DNA of 64,000 bases from CALJTV01 sp034435835 (GCA_034435835.1 DAOTWF010000002.1:70920-134919), one strand, 5' to 3'. Positions 35,891-45,642 are shown, counted from the first letter of the stretch. The notes: a model not told the origin generated them from the sequence alone. Translations and numbers: made by a program.

Positions 35891-37681
35891 CTATAAAGAA
35901 GCATAGACTCTGTCAATTCTCTCATAGGTAGCATCGTCGACCATCTTCCTTGCGTCCGAGGGACAAGCAGCTACACACATGCCACACGACTTACAGCGGA
36001 ACATATCGGTAGTAGAGACGATCTTCCCTTCCCGTTCCACCAGATGCGCCGACTCATAGTTGCAGGAGTATACGCAAATCCCGCACCCGCTGCATCTCTC
36101 CTCATCGACTTCGACAGAATAGAGCGACTTTTCAAAGCCGATGGAGATACACGCTTTACAGGACACACAGGGACCACAAGTGGCACACCGCCTCGCCTCC
36201 TCTATGGCCTCCTCAAGCGTCAGTCCCCTTTCAAACAACTGAAAATGCATTCTTTGCTCCGGTGGTATCCATACCACCTCGGTCGGCGGCTTATAACGGG
36301 ATCGCAGCGGAATATCGAACTTCTCATAATCCCGCCTTCTGCCCTCGGTCATATTGAGACCCCTGATATACCGATGGATTGATTCCGCAGCTTCCATACC
36401 TTCTCTCATCGCTTCCACCATGAACCCTATCCTGCGGACATCACCGCCGATGTAGACATCAGGGAACTTGAGGCTCTGCAACGTATGGGGGTCCACAGCC
36501 AGCCTGCCCCGCTCATCAAGTAAATTTTCGTTCTCCAGTATTACCCTATCAGGCCCCTGTCCTATAGTGATTATCAGCACATCACCGCTCATTTCTACGG
36601 TATCCGACAGGTCAAATTTGGGGTTGAATCCCTGGTCATCAAACACACATGTACACTTGGGAGAGATTATCTTCTTGAACCTTCCAGCTTCCCCGATAAT
36701 TTTTTGCACACCGCGCGAATAGACAATCTGGATGCCCTCCTCCCATGCACCCCTGATCTCCTCCTCATCGGCAGGAATACCATCCCTAGAGCTCTTATCC
36801 TCACACTCCAGACACACCATGGTTACCTCACCACCAAGACGTCTCGCCGACCGGGCGACGTCAAAGGCCACATTCCCCCCACCGATAACGATCACCTTTC
36901 TATACTTGAAATAGTCCGGCTCTATGTTCCCGTGGCTAATCTCATAAAGTAGCGTATGCCCGTACAGCACACCGGACAGATCCTGTCCTTCCACTACCTT
37001 GCCATCGAAGGTTAACACCCGGGGGTAAGGGGTGCCTTTTGCCAAGAAGATAGCCTTATATCCCTGCATTCTCAATCTTTCAAATGTGAGCTTGCCCTTG
37101 CCCACTTCAGCATTAAACTTAATATCTATGCCAGCAATCCTCACTAAGTTGTCGAGCGTGGTTCTCAGGACATCATCGGGTAAACGGTAGTCCGGTATAA
37201 GCCATAGCGCCCCACCGAGTCTGTTCGACGCTTCAAAGATCGTCGGCCTGTATCCCTTCTTTGCCAGATAGTAAGCACACATCAGCCCGCTGGGGCCACC
37301 GCCTATGATGGCAATATTCTCCTTATCCTTGACTACGTTCAGCTCCTCTTTCTGATTCAGATAGTCAGTATAGTAATCAGAGAGAAACCTCTTGAGTAGT
37401 CTCCGCCTGATAGACCCGCCTTTGGTCTTGTAGTTACACTCCAGCTCACAAAGCCCGCAGATATAGCCGCAGATGTTAAAGAAAGGGTTCTTTTCGTAAA
37501 GATAATCACCTATTTGGACGATGCCTTCCTTCGCCCTATCGATATCACGGGGCAGCAAAGAGATAAGCACATTCGTCCGCTGGATATCTTCGTTAATGGG
37601 ACACCGTATCTGACAGGGGGGTAACAGTTGCTTCACTGCCTCCTCGACATGAGCCCCACCAGTCGTAACCGTTTGCCACAT
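35891..37681 (-). CDS. GltD-like FAD/NAD(P)H oxidoreductase with N- and C-terminal Fe-S domains
   Basis: 596 residues. N-terminal Fe-S domain of the GltD type (CQIRCPIN, CGYICGLCELEC; about 20-90), FAD-binding IAIIGGGPSGLMCAYYLAKKGY, NAD(P)-binding KVIVIGGGNVAFDVARSARRLGG, a second FAD motif DVYIGGDVRR, and a C-terminal ferredoxin section with CATCGPCVSCKAC, CSGCGICVYSC and CKSCGMCVAACPSDA. It probably links the Mvh hydrogenase to NAD(P)H. First gene of this four-gene run; Shine-Dalgarno AAAGGAGG just before the ATG. Confidence 0.9.
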   Translation of the reverse strand: MWQTVTTGGAHVEEAVKQLLPPCQIRCPINEDIQRTNVLISLLPRDIDRAKEGIVQIGDYLYEKNPFFNICGYICGLCELECNYKTKGGSIRRRLLKRFLSDYYTDYLNQKEELNVVKDKENIAIIGGGPSGLMCAYYLAKKGYRPTIFEASNRLGGALWLIPDYRLPDDVLRTTLDNLVRIAGIDIKFNAEVGKGKLTFERLRMQGYKAIFLAKGTPYPRVLTFDGKVVEGQDLSGVLYGHTLLYEISHGNIEPDYFKYRKVIVIGGGNVAFDVARSARRLGGEVTMVCLECEDKSSRDGIPADEEEIRGAWEEGIQIVYSRGVQKIIGEAGRFKKIISPKCTCVFDDQGFNPKFDLSDTVEMSGDVLIITIGQGPDRVILENENLLDERGRLAVDPHTLQSLKFPDVYIGGDVRRIGFMVEAMREGMEAAESIHRYIRGLNMTEGRRRDYEKFDIPLRSRYKPPTEVVWIPPEQRMHFQLFERGLTLEEAIEEARRCATCGPCVSCKACISIGFEKSLYSVEVDEERCSGCGICVYSCNYESAHLVEREGKIVSTTDMFRCKSCGMCVAACPSDARKMVDDATYERIDRVYASL

Positions 37682-37894
37682 AGTCAGCCTCCTTTAATTT
37701 TCAGATATTTCAACCGCCAGAAAACAGGCAAGGCCAAAATATATTACACAATCAAACCCTGACTATGCAAGATACAGCGTTGTGAACAATAACGTAGAAC
37801 TGCAGATAAGAAGAGTTTTGAGCCGTAACGGCAGTATCCTCGCTCCTGCTCAGGCGCAGACAAACTGAAGCCAGAACAACCTACGAAGTCTCGG

Positions 37895-39361
37895 TCATCT
37901 TGTCAATTCACTCAAAACCGCACCATCTACGGAAACAAGCTGCACCACAAAAGGCATCTGCCCCAGGGCATGGGTCGAACAAGAAAGACACGGGTCATAA
38001 CAACGGATAGCCACCTCGATTCGGTTAAGGATACCTTCAGTGACCTTGCCATTCTTTATGAACTCTTTAGCCACTTCATATACTGCCTTGTTCATCGCCC
38101 AGTTATTGTTCCCCGTAGCTACAATAAGGTTGACCTTTAGAATTTTGCCAGTATCGTCCACCCAGTAGTGATGGAAAAGAGTGCCACGTGGCGCTTCGAT
38201 AACCCCCACACCCTGCTCATTATATTTGTCTGAGCCTACGATCAAGTCTGTAGCGCAAATATCCTTGTCCTCAAGTAGCTGCTGGGCCCTTTCCAAAGCA
38301 TAAAGCAGTTCAATAAGCCGCGCATAGTGATAATACAGGGATCCCTCAACGATGCCGTTCTTACCCAACTGCTTGAAGTTTCTAAACTCAGATTGAGCGC
38401 GATATGTAGAGATCGCTTCGCAGACGTTCAAACGTGCCAATGGACCTGTTCTGTAGACGCCTTTAGGATAGCCATGCTTCTTATAGAAGGGGAACTTAAG
38501 ATACGACCAGTCTTCTATATATTCGGCAACTATCTCGAGGTAACAGGCGGGGTCAAACTGCTCTTCAAGAACCTTTCCCTCCGCATCCAACAGCCTCAAT
38601 CTACCATCATAAAGCTCTAGGTTGTTGTCTTTATCTACCAGGCCAAGATAGCCAGTGGGGAAACTGGCGCAAGTGCAGGCTAAGTCCCTGTTTCTGTCAT
38701 AGTATTCTTTGATTACAGCTATAGCTGTTTCGGCATCAGCTATCGCCTGGTCAACCTGTCTAAGAAAGCGGTCACGTTCAGTGGGTGAAAATGCCGTATT
38801 CATTCCGCCGGGCACTGCACCATTGGGGTGAACCTTCTTCCCGCCGATCGCCTGGATGATTGCCTGCCCGAAGCCACGAAGCCTTACACCTTTAACCGCA
38901 AGCTCGGGGTTTGCCTCGATCAACCCCACAACATTCCGTTTTGCCGGATCAGAGTCTAGCCCCAAAAGTAGATCCGGGCTGGCAAGGTGGAAGAAATGGA
39001 GGGCATGTGATTGAATATACTGCCCCATGTGCATCAGCTCACGAAGCAGCTTCGCTGGACGGGTCAGTTCCACGCCGAGAATGGCATCACAGGCTTTGGC
39101 AGAAGCCAAATGGTGGCTCACCGGACAGATACCACAGATCCTAGGAGTGATGACAGGCATCTCCCAGAATACCCTGCCTTCACAGAACTTCTCAAAACCA
39201 CGGAATTGAGTTACATGGAACCGGGCGTCGGTAACATTGCCGGCGTCATCGAGATGAATGGTCACTTTCCCGTGACCCTCCAGCCTGGTTACCGGATTTA
39301 TCTCGATGGTTTTACCAGCAGTAGCAACTCCGCTGGCTCTTCCTGCAACTTTGGTAGTCAT
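37895..39361 (-). CDS. hoxH: NiFe hydrogenase large subunit, Hox-type
   Basis: 488 residues. L1 motif TPRICGICPVSHHLASAKA and L2 motif YDPCLSCSTHALGQMPF supply the four Ni-binding cysteines; the C-terminal 20 residues after THAL are the maturation peptide region. Last gene of the hoxE-F-U-Y-H-like operon, 12 bp after hoxY. Only about a third of positions look shared with the other large subunit at 32966, so this is a distinct lineage and not a recent duplicate (estimate by eye). Confidence 0.92.
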   Translation of the reverse strand: MTTKVAGRASGVATAGKTIEINPVTRLEGHGKVTIHLDDAGNVTDARFHVTQFRGFEKFCEGRVFWEMPVITPRICGICPVSHHLASAKACDAILGVELTRPAKLLRELMHMGQYIQSHALHFFHLASPDLLLGLDSDPAKRNVVGLIEANPELAVKGVRLRGFGQAIIQAIGGKKVHPNGAVPGGMNTAFSPTERDRFLRQVDQAIADAETAIAVIKEYYDRNRDLACTCASFPTGYLGLVDKDNNLELYDGRLRLLDAEGKVLEEQFDPACYLEIVAEYIEDWSYLKFPFYKKHGYPKGVYRTGPLARLNVCEAISTYRAQSEFRNFKQLGKNGIVEGSLYYHYARLIELLYALERAQQLLEDKDICATDLIVGSDKYNEQGVGVIEAPRGTLFHHYWVDDTGKILKVNLIVATGNNNWAMNKAVYEVAKEFIKNGKVTEGILNRIEVAIRCYDPCLSCSTHALGQMPFVVQLVSVDGAVLSELTR

Positions 39362-39373
39362 GTCTCACCCCTT

Positions 39374-39910
39374 TTAATCGAAACGCATCATATCGCTGGG
39401 TAAAACGGGTATCCTGCCCTCCAGCAGCTCCTTTAGAGCATAGAGGATCACCTTGGCATCTGGCGGACACCCCGGTACATAACAATCTACTTTTACCACA
39501 TGGTTCACGGGCTTCACCTGATCCAGCAATGCCGGCACGCCTGGGGGACGCGGTATCTTCCCCTCATAGTTACTTTCAGCCTCGATATAGGCACGCCTCA
39601 ACACGTCATCTTTGTCAAATGTACTACGCATGCCACAGACACCGCCAAAACAAGCGCAATCGCCCCATGCCATCAAAATCTTGCAATTAGCCCGCAGCTC
39701 CTTCAAAACTTCTTCTTCCTCGGTATTACCCACAGAGCCCTCCACTATGCCCACATCAACCGGTGAAAACTCCTTGACATCCGTAATAGGGCTCCGGGTG
39801 AATTCCACCGCCTTGACCAGCTCCACTATTGCCTCATCGATATCTAAAAATGACATGTGACATCCAGAACAAGCTTCCAGCCAGACTGTAGCTACCTTTA
39901 CTTTCGCCAT
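39374..39910 (-). CDS. hoxY: NiFe hydrogenase small subunit, Hox-type
   Basis: 178 residues, the short form without the C-terminal multi-cluster domain. Proximal cluster ligands in WLEACSGCHMSFLDIDEAI, AWGDCACFGGVCGMRS and YVPGCPPDAKVI. Cytoplasmic (no signal peptide). Transfers electrons between HoxH and the diaphorase part encoded upstream. Confidence 0.94.
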   Translation of the reverse strand: MAKVKVATVWLEACSGCHMSFLDIDEAIVELVKAVEFTRSPITDVKEFSPVDVGIVEGSVGNTEEEEVLKELRANCKILMAWGDCACFGGVCGMRSTFDKDDVLRRAYIEAESNYEGKIPRPPGVPALLDQVKPVNHVVKVDCYVPGCPPDAKVILYALKELLEGRIPVLPSDMMRFD

Positions 39911-39933
39911 GGATATAACTCCCTAATCCTGCA

Positions 39934-41928
39934 TTATTTTTTGAAACGCCTCTCAATCTCGGTGATAAGTTCCCAATCAGCGCGGATCTCCTCAGGCGGC
40001 CTCACAAGCCGTGCAACACGCTTATTAACACCATCCAGAGTAACATAGGTTGCGCTAACCTCCATCCAGAGCGGTGAAGGCAATACCACGTCAGCTTGAG
40101 AAGCGATTTCCGACACAAAACTGGTTTGAACCACAAAGAACTCTACCCCATCCGGACGGGAACTCAACCCCGCCACCTCCGCCTGGGAATCACCCAGCAA
40201 CAGATACAGAGCTTTTATCGAACCGTTCTTAGACAGCTTTGAAATACTAAACTCGCCTTCATCAGCAATACCCAGATCCCAGAGTCCAGCGCTGTTTCCA
40301 CCGGGCTTCAACCACAGAGTTCTGGCACTGCGCTGCTTATCTTGACACACTGTCACTAAGTCAAAAAGCAGCGCCACCAGCTCTGGATCCTTGTATTGTA
40401 GAATACCCTGCCCGTAGACCACAACGCATTTCCTCGCCCTGCCCAGCATGGAAGCTGCAGCCTTAAGATCATCATGATCCAGCCCGGTGCGTTTGCATAC
40501 ATCCGTTGGCTTAATGTCCTTGAGGGATGTCACAAGATCTTTGATCGAAGGGGAATCAGCAGCCAGCCCCTCGTCCAAAATCACTTTTATCAGAGCCTTC
40601 AAAGCAAGAGCTTCCTTACCCTTATCAGGCCGTAACCATAACGTTGCTTGATAAGGAAAACCATTCTCCGCCGGATCGAACACAATTAGGTTTGCCCTTC
40701 TCCGTCTGATGGCACGAACCATATACGAGCCGGCGACCGGATGGGTTTTTAGGGGATGAGCACCAACCACAAAGATACAATCGGCGTCCAGAACCTCTTC
40801 AAGGGAAGAAATCTCCACATCCTTCAAACGCTTTTTGGCCTGGGAAGATTGTAATACTTGCCTGACAAGTCTGAAATAATCACCGTCCAAGCTATCCACT
40901 TGCTTGCTGCCCACTGTTAGTGTAAGAAAATCCTTAAAAGCTTTAGCGGACTCGTTGCTGAGCTGACTTGAGACAATACCGGCTATGCTGCTAGGGCCGT
41001 GGCGTGCCTTCGTCTCCCTCAGCCTTGCGGATACCAGATCTAGCGCTTCGGTCAAGGAGCAGGGCTCCAACTTGCCATTTCTCCGCTGCAAAGGAGTGAG
41101 AACACGCTTAGCAACTGCCTTCGCTGGGGTGAAACGCCCCCTATCACAGAGAAGACCACGTGGTTTTGTCAGGTCGGGACTATCGACTTTCACCACCCGA
41201 TTGTCCTTAATGTATGCCCTGACCTCACATCCAATACCGCATATCGGGCAAACGCTCATCACCTGTTCACATTCTGAGACTCTGCCTTTATAGGCACTCG
41301 CTTTGGAAAAGATAGCTCCTGTGGGGCAGACCTGGAAACAAGCCCCACAAGATATACACGAAGACTCCCCTAGCGGCTGTCCTAGATCAGCGACCACCTT
41401 GTCTCTCCAGCCACGGTAACCGAAATCCAGAGTGTGTATACCGGCAAATTCGTCGCATGCCCTTATGCAACGTCCACAAAGAATACAACGATTGTGGTCA
41501 ACAACGATATACTTATTTACCGAGTCTACTGGCAGCGAGGGCCAAGATAACGGATAGCGCAAGCTGTCCATCTGGTAGTGATAAGCTAGAGCCTGCAGTT
41601 CACACTCCCCGCTTGCCACACATTGTGCACAGAGATGGTTCTTCTCAGTGAACATCAACTCGAGGATTAGACGGCGGTATTTTTCCAGCCTTTCGGAGTG
41701 GGTCTGCACTACCAGACCATCGCGTGCTGGATAGGTACACGCTGGCATAGGGCGCCTCTCCCCTTCTATCTCCACCAAACAGAGCCTGCAAGCAGCAACA
41801 TCGGTTAAGCCATCATAATGGCAAAGTGTCGGCAAATCGATACCATTCGCTCTGCAGATCTCAAGGATGGTGAGTCCCTCGCCTCCTCTAACTTGTTTAC
41901 CATTGATAGTAAGAGTTATCTCAGCCAT
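39934..41928 (-). CDS. HoxU/NuoG-like subunit with molybdopterin-oxidoreductase-like domain
   Basis: 664 residues. N-terminal HoxU portion (about 1-235): [2Fe-2S] ligands LCHYDGLTDVAACRLCLVE, the HoxU-type NHLCAQCVASGECELQ, and two [4Fe-4S] motifs CILCGRCIRAC and CISCGACFQVC. The rest is a molybdopterin-oxidoreductase-like domain beginning with CPICGIGCEVRAY..KPRGLLCDRGRF (another [4Fe-4S] site). It lacks the long C-terminal portions of full NuoG or FdhA, so a bound molybdopterin is doubtful. 2 bp after the HoxF fusion. Confidence 0.88.
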   Translation of the reverse strand: MAEITLTINGKQVRGGEGLTILEICRANGIDLPTLCHYDGLTDVAACRLCLVEIEGERRPMPACTYPARDGLVVQTHSERLEKYRRLILELMFTEKNHLCAQCVASGECELQALAYHYQMDSLRYPLSWPSLPVDSVNKYIVVDHNRCILCGRCIRACDEFAGIHTLDFGYRGWRDKVVADLGQPLGESSCISCGACFQVCPTGAIFSKASAYKGRVSECEQVMSVCPICGIGCEVRAYIKDNRVVKVDSPDLTKPRGLLCDRGRFTPAKAVAKRVLTPLQRRNGKLEPCSLTEALDLVSARLRETKARHGPSSIAGIVSSQLSNESAKAFKDFLTLTVGSKQVDSLDGDYFRLVRQVLQSSQAKKRLKDVEISSLEEVLDADCIFVVGAHPLKTHPVAGSYMVRAIRRRRANLIVFDPAENGFPYQATLWLRPDKGKEALALKALIKVILDEGLAADSPSIKDLVTSLKDIKPTDVCKRTGLDHDDLKAAASMLGRARKCVVVYGQGILQYKDPELVALLFDLVTVCQDKQRSARTLWLKPGGNSAGLWDLGIADEGEFSISKLSKNGSIKALYLLLGDSQAEVAGLSSRPDGVEFFVVQTSFVSEIASQADVVLPSPLWMEVSATYVTLDGVNKRVARLVRPPEEIRADWELITEIERRFKK

Positions 41929-41930
41929 TG

Positions 41931-44900
41931 TTATTCTCCTACCTCAAGATCACATCTCAGACACCTTCCGGCTTCCCGTCGGGCTTCTTCCTCAGTAAGC
42001 GGGAGCTCGATTTCCTCAAAGCTCCGTCGCCTCTTTTCCACAGGAAGCGTTGGTGCCTCAGAACGGGGCTGCTCTTTCCATATCTCCTTCGCTACATCGA
42101 TGGGCAGCTCTTCAGCAAGCTGGGCTTTGGGTTTAAGTTCATGTAGTTCTACTCTTGATGTATCCCCTCTGAAATACTTATCTATTGCTATGGCAGCCCT
42201 CCTGCCATCGGCGATGGCATAAATCACCATATCCGGACCCCTGACAAAGTCACCGCCAGCAAAAATGCCGGAAATATTGGTAGCCAGAGTATTAGGGTCA
42301 ACACGAAGCCTGTCCCATTCTGTCCGCTCCAGCCGACTGTCTGGCGGTAAGAAGGAAAGGTCTGGCGCCTGTCCCACAGCAGCAATAACAGCGTCCGCCT
42401 CAACCACGAATTCAGAACCCGGGATGGGAACCGGCCTGCGGCGCCCGCTGGCATCGACATCGCCAAGCTGCATACGGACACACTGTAGACCGGTCACCTT
42501 CCAGTTTTCACTCAGTATCCTTACCGGGTTCACAAGGAAATTGACCTTAACCCCCTCAGCAATTGCCCCTTCATACTCCACCTCAGACACCGGCATCTCT
42601 TCTCGTGTGCGACGGTAGTAGATATTAACCTCCTCTGCTCCCAGTCTGAGAGCGGCACGCGCTGAGTCTATAGCGACATTTCCACCACCGATAACCGCTA
42701 CCCTCCTCTCAATCTTCGTTTGCCGCCCAATCTTGACATCGCGGAGGAATGTCAGACCGTAATATAGGCCGCTCAACCCCTCGATTTCACCCGGGATTCC
42801 CATTCGCTGACTTTTTTGTGCCCCGGCAGCGATAAACACAGCTTCATAACCGCTCTGCAAAAGGTGTCTGACTCTGAAGTTCTCGTTTATCGGCGTGCTA
42901 TACCTTATTTCCACTCCCCGTTTGGCTATGTAGTCGATCTCTTGCTCGATGACCTTGCGCGGCAAACGGAACTCGGGTATAGCCACCGCTAGCATACCAC
43001 CACCCACGGGCAGCGCCTCAAAGACCGTTACCCCGTATCCCATCTGCGCTAGAAAATAGGCACAGCTGAGACCTGTCGGACCAGCTCCAACTATAGCCAC
43101 TTTCTGCGGCTTCGTTCTGGAGAAGGGCTGGGGCGGTGAAACCTTATCCAGATTGTCAAAATACCAGTCGGCTGCAAACCGCTTAAGTGCCCTGATTGCC
43201 ATGGATGAGTCTATGTCCTTGCGCCGGCACTTGTACTCACAGGGATGGTGGCATATCCTCCCGCATATTGCTGGAAACGGGTTCCGTTCTCTAATGGTCT
43301 CCACCGCCTCCAGGTACTCCCCGGCAGCTATATGAGCAATATACTTTGGTATATTAATACCCACCGGGCAGGTGTGCTGACAGGGCGATGGAAACAGCGC
43401 CTGACAGACTGCTGCTGGACACCTCTTGTCCATAATGTGGGCTTCATATTCCTCACGGAAATGTCGTATTGTGGTGAGCACGGGATTAGGAGCTGTCTGA
43501 CCTAGGCCACACAGAGAGGCTGAACTTATCATCTCTGCAAGCTCTTGAATAATTGCTAAGTCGTCTGTCGTGCCCTCACCGTTGGTTATCTTGGTCAATA
43601 GCTCCAGCATTTTGGGGACGCCGGCACGACACGGGGTACACTTGCCACATGATTCGTCCCTGGTAAACTGGAGGAAAAACTTAGCAACGTCGACCATGCA
43701 GCTGTCCTCGTCCATCACCACCAAGCCACCAGATCCCATTATTGCACCCAACGAAGTTACCGCCTCGTAGTCAACAGGTGTGTTAATGTGCTGTGTGGGG
43801 ATCACACCCCCAGAGGGACCACCTATTTGCACCGCTTTAAATCTTCTGCCCTCGGGCACACCACCACCAATATCGAAAACGATCTTCGCTAAACTGGTTC
43901 CCAGAGGCACTTCGACCAGTCCCGTGTTGTTGATCTTACCTACCAGGCTGAAAGTCTTGGTTCCTTTGCTGCGTTCTGTGCCCACACTGGTAAACCAGTC
44001 TGCTCCGTTCAATATGATTGACGGCACATTTGACCATGTCTCTACATTATTGATAGTAGTAGGCTTACCAAATAGCCCTTTGTTAGCCGGAAATGGCGGG
44101 CGCTGTCTCGGATTGCCACGCTTTCCTTCAATAGATATTAACAGTGCAGTCTCCTCACCACAGACAAAAGCACCGGCTCCAGGGAAAATGTCTATGTCAA
44201 ACTCGAAGCCAGTGCCGAGGATGTTCTTACCTAAAAGACCATACTGACGAGCTTGCTCTATGGCATGACTCAGTGTTTCAATCGCTAGAGGATACTCCGC
44301 CCTTACATAGGCATAGCCCTGGCGCACGTTGCCTATAGCATAAGCACCAATCACCATACCCTCAACGACTGAGTGAGGGTTGCCTTCCAGAACCGAGCGA
44401 TTCATATAGGCACCTGGATCGCCCTCATCGCCATTGCACACCACGAACTTCTCATCTCCGGGCGCGTTACGGACAAATCTCCACTTTGTCGCCGTGGGGA
44501 AACCAGCACCACCACGTCCTCTCAAACCAGCTCGTCTAATCTCCTCTATAACATCTTCAGGACTCATTTGAGTCAAAACCTTTGCTAGCGCAAAGTAGCC
44601 ATCTCTAGCAATATATTCTTCGATAGACCAAGGATCGATAAAACCGTTATTGTGAAGCACTCGTCTCTCTTGAGCCGCATAAAACTTGATATCGGGATAA
44701 GCAGGAATAGTTTTGCCAGTAACAGGGTCATGGTATACAAGCCGCTCCACCACCTGCCCTTTGAGGAAATGCTCTTTTACAATCTCTACCACATCCTCAG
44801 GTTCCACCTTGGTATACAATATGTCACCAGGGTTAATTATGACTATCGGCCCCATCTCACATAGCCCGTGACAACCAGTGGTTACGAGTTTTACCCTCCC

Positions 44901-45110
44901 CTCGATCCCATTCTCTTTTATTGCAGCTTCAAATGCCTGCGCTACACGCCCAGCCCCTGATGCTGAGCACCCGCTGGCGCGGCAAAGCCTAACCTGAATT
45001 TCAGGCGCACTGAGAATCTTAGATGAATCCCTATCCATGCGCACTTCAAAAGTGGGTAAAACCATACTTTTTATAGTTTTCAGGTCACTAATCGATGCCA
45101 CTTTGATCAT
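41931..45110 (-). CDS. HoxF/NuoF fused to a GltD-like flavoprotein
   Basis: 1059 residues. In order: a thioredoxin-like [2Fe-2S] domain (Cys43, 48, 80, 84), the NuoF core with GLRGRGGAGFPTATKW (NADH/FMN, about 190-205), an SLBB region, ESCGKCTPCRAG for a [4Fe-4S] cluster (about 505-516), then a GltD-like half (from about 590) with CQHTCPVGINIP, CGRICHHPCEYKC, AIVGAGPTGLSCAYFLAQMGYG (FAD), AVIGGGNVAIDSARAALRLGA (NAD(P)) and GIFAGGDFVRG. Two separate pyridine-nucleotide/flavin sites in one chain are unusual for a Hox enzyme and fit electron bifurcation or NADH/NADPH dual use (inference). Confidence 0.92.
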   Translation of the reverse strand: MIKVASISDLKTIKSMVLPTFEVRMDRDSSKILSAPEIQVRLCRASGCSASGAGRVAQAFEAAIKENGIEGRVKLVTTGCHGLCEMGPIVIINPGDILYTKVEPEDVVEIVKEHFLKGQVVERLVYHDPVTGKTIPAYPDIKFYAAQERRVLHNNGFIDPWSIEEYIARDGYFALAKVLTQMSPEDVIEEIRRAGLRGRGGAGFPTATKWRFVRNAPGDEKFVVCNGDEGDPGAYMNRSVLEGNPHSVVEGMVIGAYAIGNVRQGYAYVRAEYPLAIETLSHAIEQARQYGLLGKNILGTGFEFDIDIFPGAGAFVCGEETALLISIEGKRGNPRQRPPFPANKGLFGKPTTINNVETWSNVPSIILNGADWFTSVGTERSKGTKTFSLVGKINNTGLVEVPLGTSLAKIVFDIGGGVPEGRRFKAVQIGGPSGGVIPTQHINTPVDYEAVTSLGAIMGSGGLVVMDEDSCMVDVAKFFLQFTRDESCGKCTPCRAGVPKMLELLTKITNGEGTTDDLAIIQELAEMISSASLCGLGQTAPNPVLTTIRHFREEYEAHIMDKRCPAAVCQALFPSPCQHTCPVGINIPKYIAHIAAGEYLEAVETIRERNPFPAICGRICHHPCEYKCRRKDIDSSMAIRALKRFAADWYFDNLDKVSPPQPFSRTKPQKVAIVGAGPTGLSCAYFLAQMGYGVTVFEALPVGGGMLAVAIPEFRLPRKVIEQEIDYIAKRGVEIRYSTPINENFRVRHLLQSGYEAVFIAAGAQKSQRMGIPGEIEGLSGLYYGLTFLRDVKIGRQTKIERRVAVIGGGNVAIDSARAALRLGAEEVNIYYRRTREEMPVSEVEYEGAIAEGVKVNFLVNPVRILSENWKVTGLQCVRMQLGDVDASGRRRPVPIPGSEFVVEADAVIAAVGQAPDLSFLPPDSRLERTEWDRLRVDPNTLATNISGIFAGGDFVRGPDMVIYAIADGRRAAIAIDKYFRGDTSRVELHELKPKAQLAEELPIDVAKEIWKEQPRSEAPTLPVEKRRRSFEEIELPLTEEEARREAGRCLRCDLEVGE

Positions 45111-45126
45111 TTGGCTTCCCCTTCGA

Positions 45127-45642
45127 TTATTCGTATGAACTCAATATTTCTTTAAGTTGACTTGGCTTCACCTTCCGGTGAATATCCTGACCGACCGTTA
45201 TCACAGGAGCCAATCCGCATGCACCAAGGCACCTTACAGTACTCAGCGAGAACTTGCCGTCGGCAGTGATCCCTTGCAGCTCCAAGCCGAAATCTTTTCT
45301 TAAGGATTTAAGAATCCTCTCAGCTCCCTTAACATAACAGCTTGTACCGAGACAGACTTGAATGACATATTTGCCCTTGGGAACGAGGGAGAAGAAATGA
45401 TAAAAGCTGACTATACCGTAAACCTCACTAAGTGGGATTTTCATCTGACTGGCAATGACCCGCAGCATTGCTGGTGGCAAATATCCCACAATACCCTGCA
45501 CCTGCTGCAGCACCCGTATAATAGCACCAGCCTTACCGGAATTCTCCTCGATGACTCTGAGTATCTGCTGCCGTGTCTCAGGGTTGATAGCCTCCTCTGG
45601 CTTGACCATTGTATTAACGGTATCCGTCTTCTGCACAGTCAC
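45127..45642 (-). CDS. hoxE: HoxE/NuoE-like [2Fe-2S] subunit
   Basis: 171 residues. Helical N-terminal domain (IEENSGKAGAIIRVLQQVQGIVGYLP; EVYGIVSFYHFF) and a thioredoxin-like [2Fe-2S] domain with CLGTSCYVKGA and CLGACGLAPV. GTG start at 45642 with AAGGGGGTG context. First gene of the Hox-type operon, 16 bp before the HoxF fusion. Confidence 0.94.
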   Translation of the reverse strand: MTVQKTDTVNTMVKPEEAINPETRQQILRVIEENSGKAGAIIRVLQQVQGIVGYLPPAMLRVIASQMKIPLSEVYGIVSFYHFFSLVPKGKYVIQVCLGTSCYVKGAERILKSLRKDFGLELQGITADGKFSLSTVRCLGACGLAPVITVGQDIHRKVKPSQLKEILSSYE

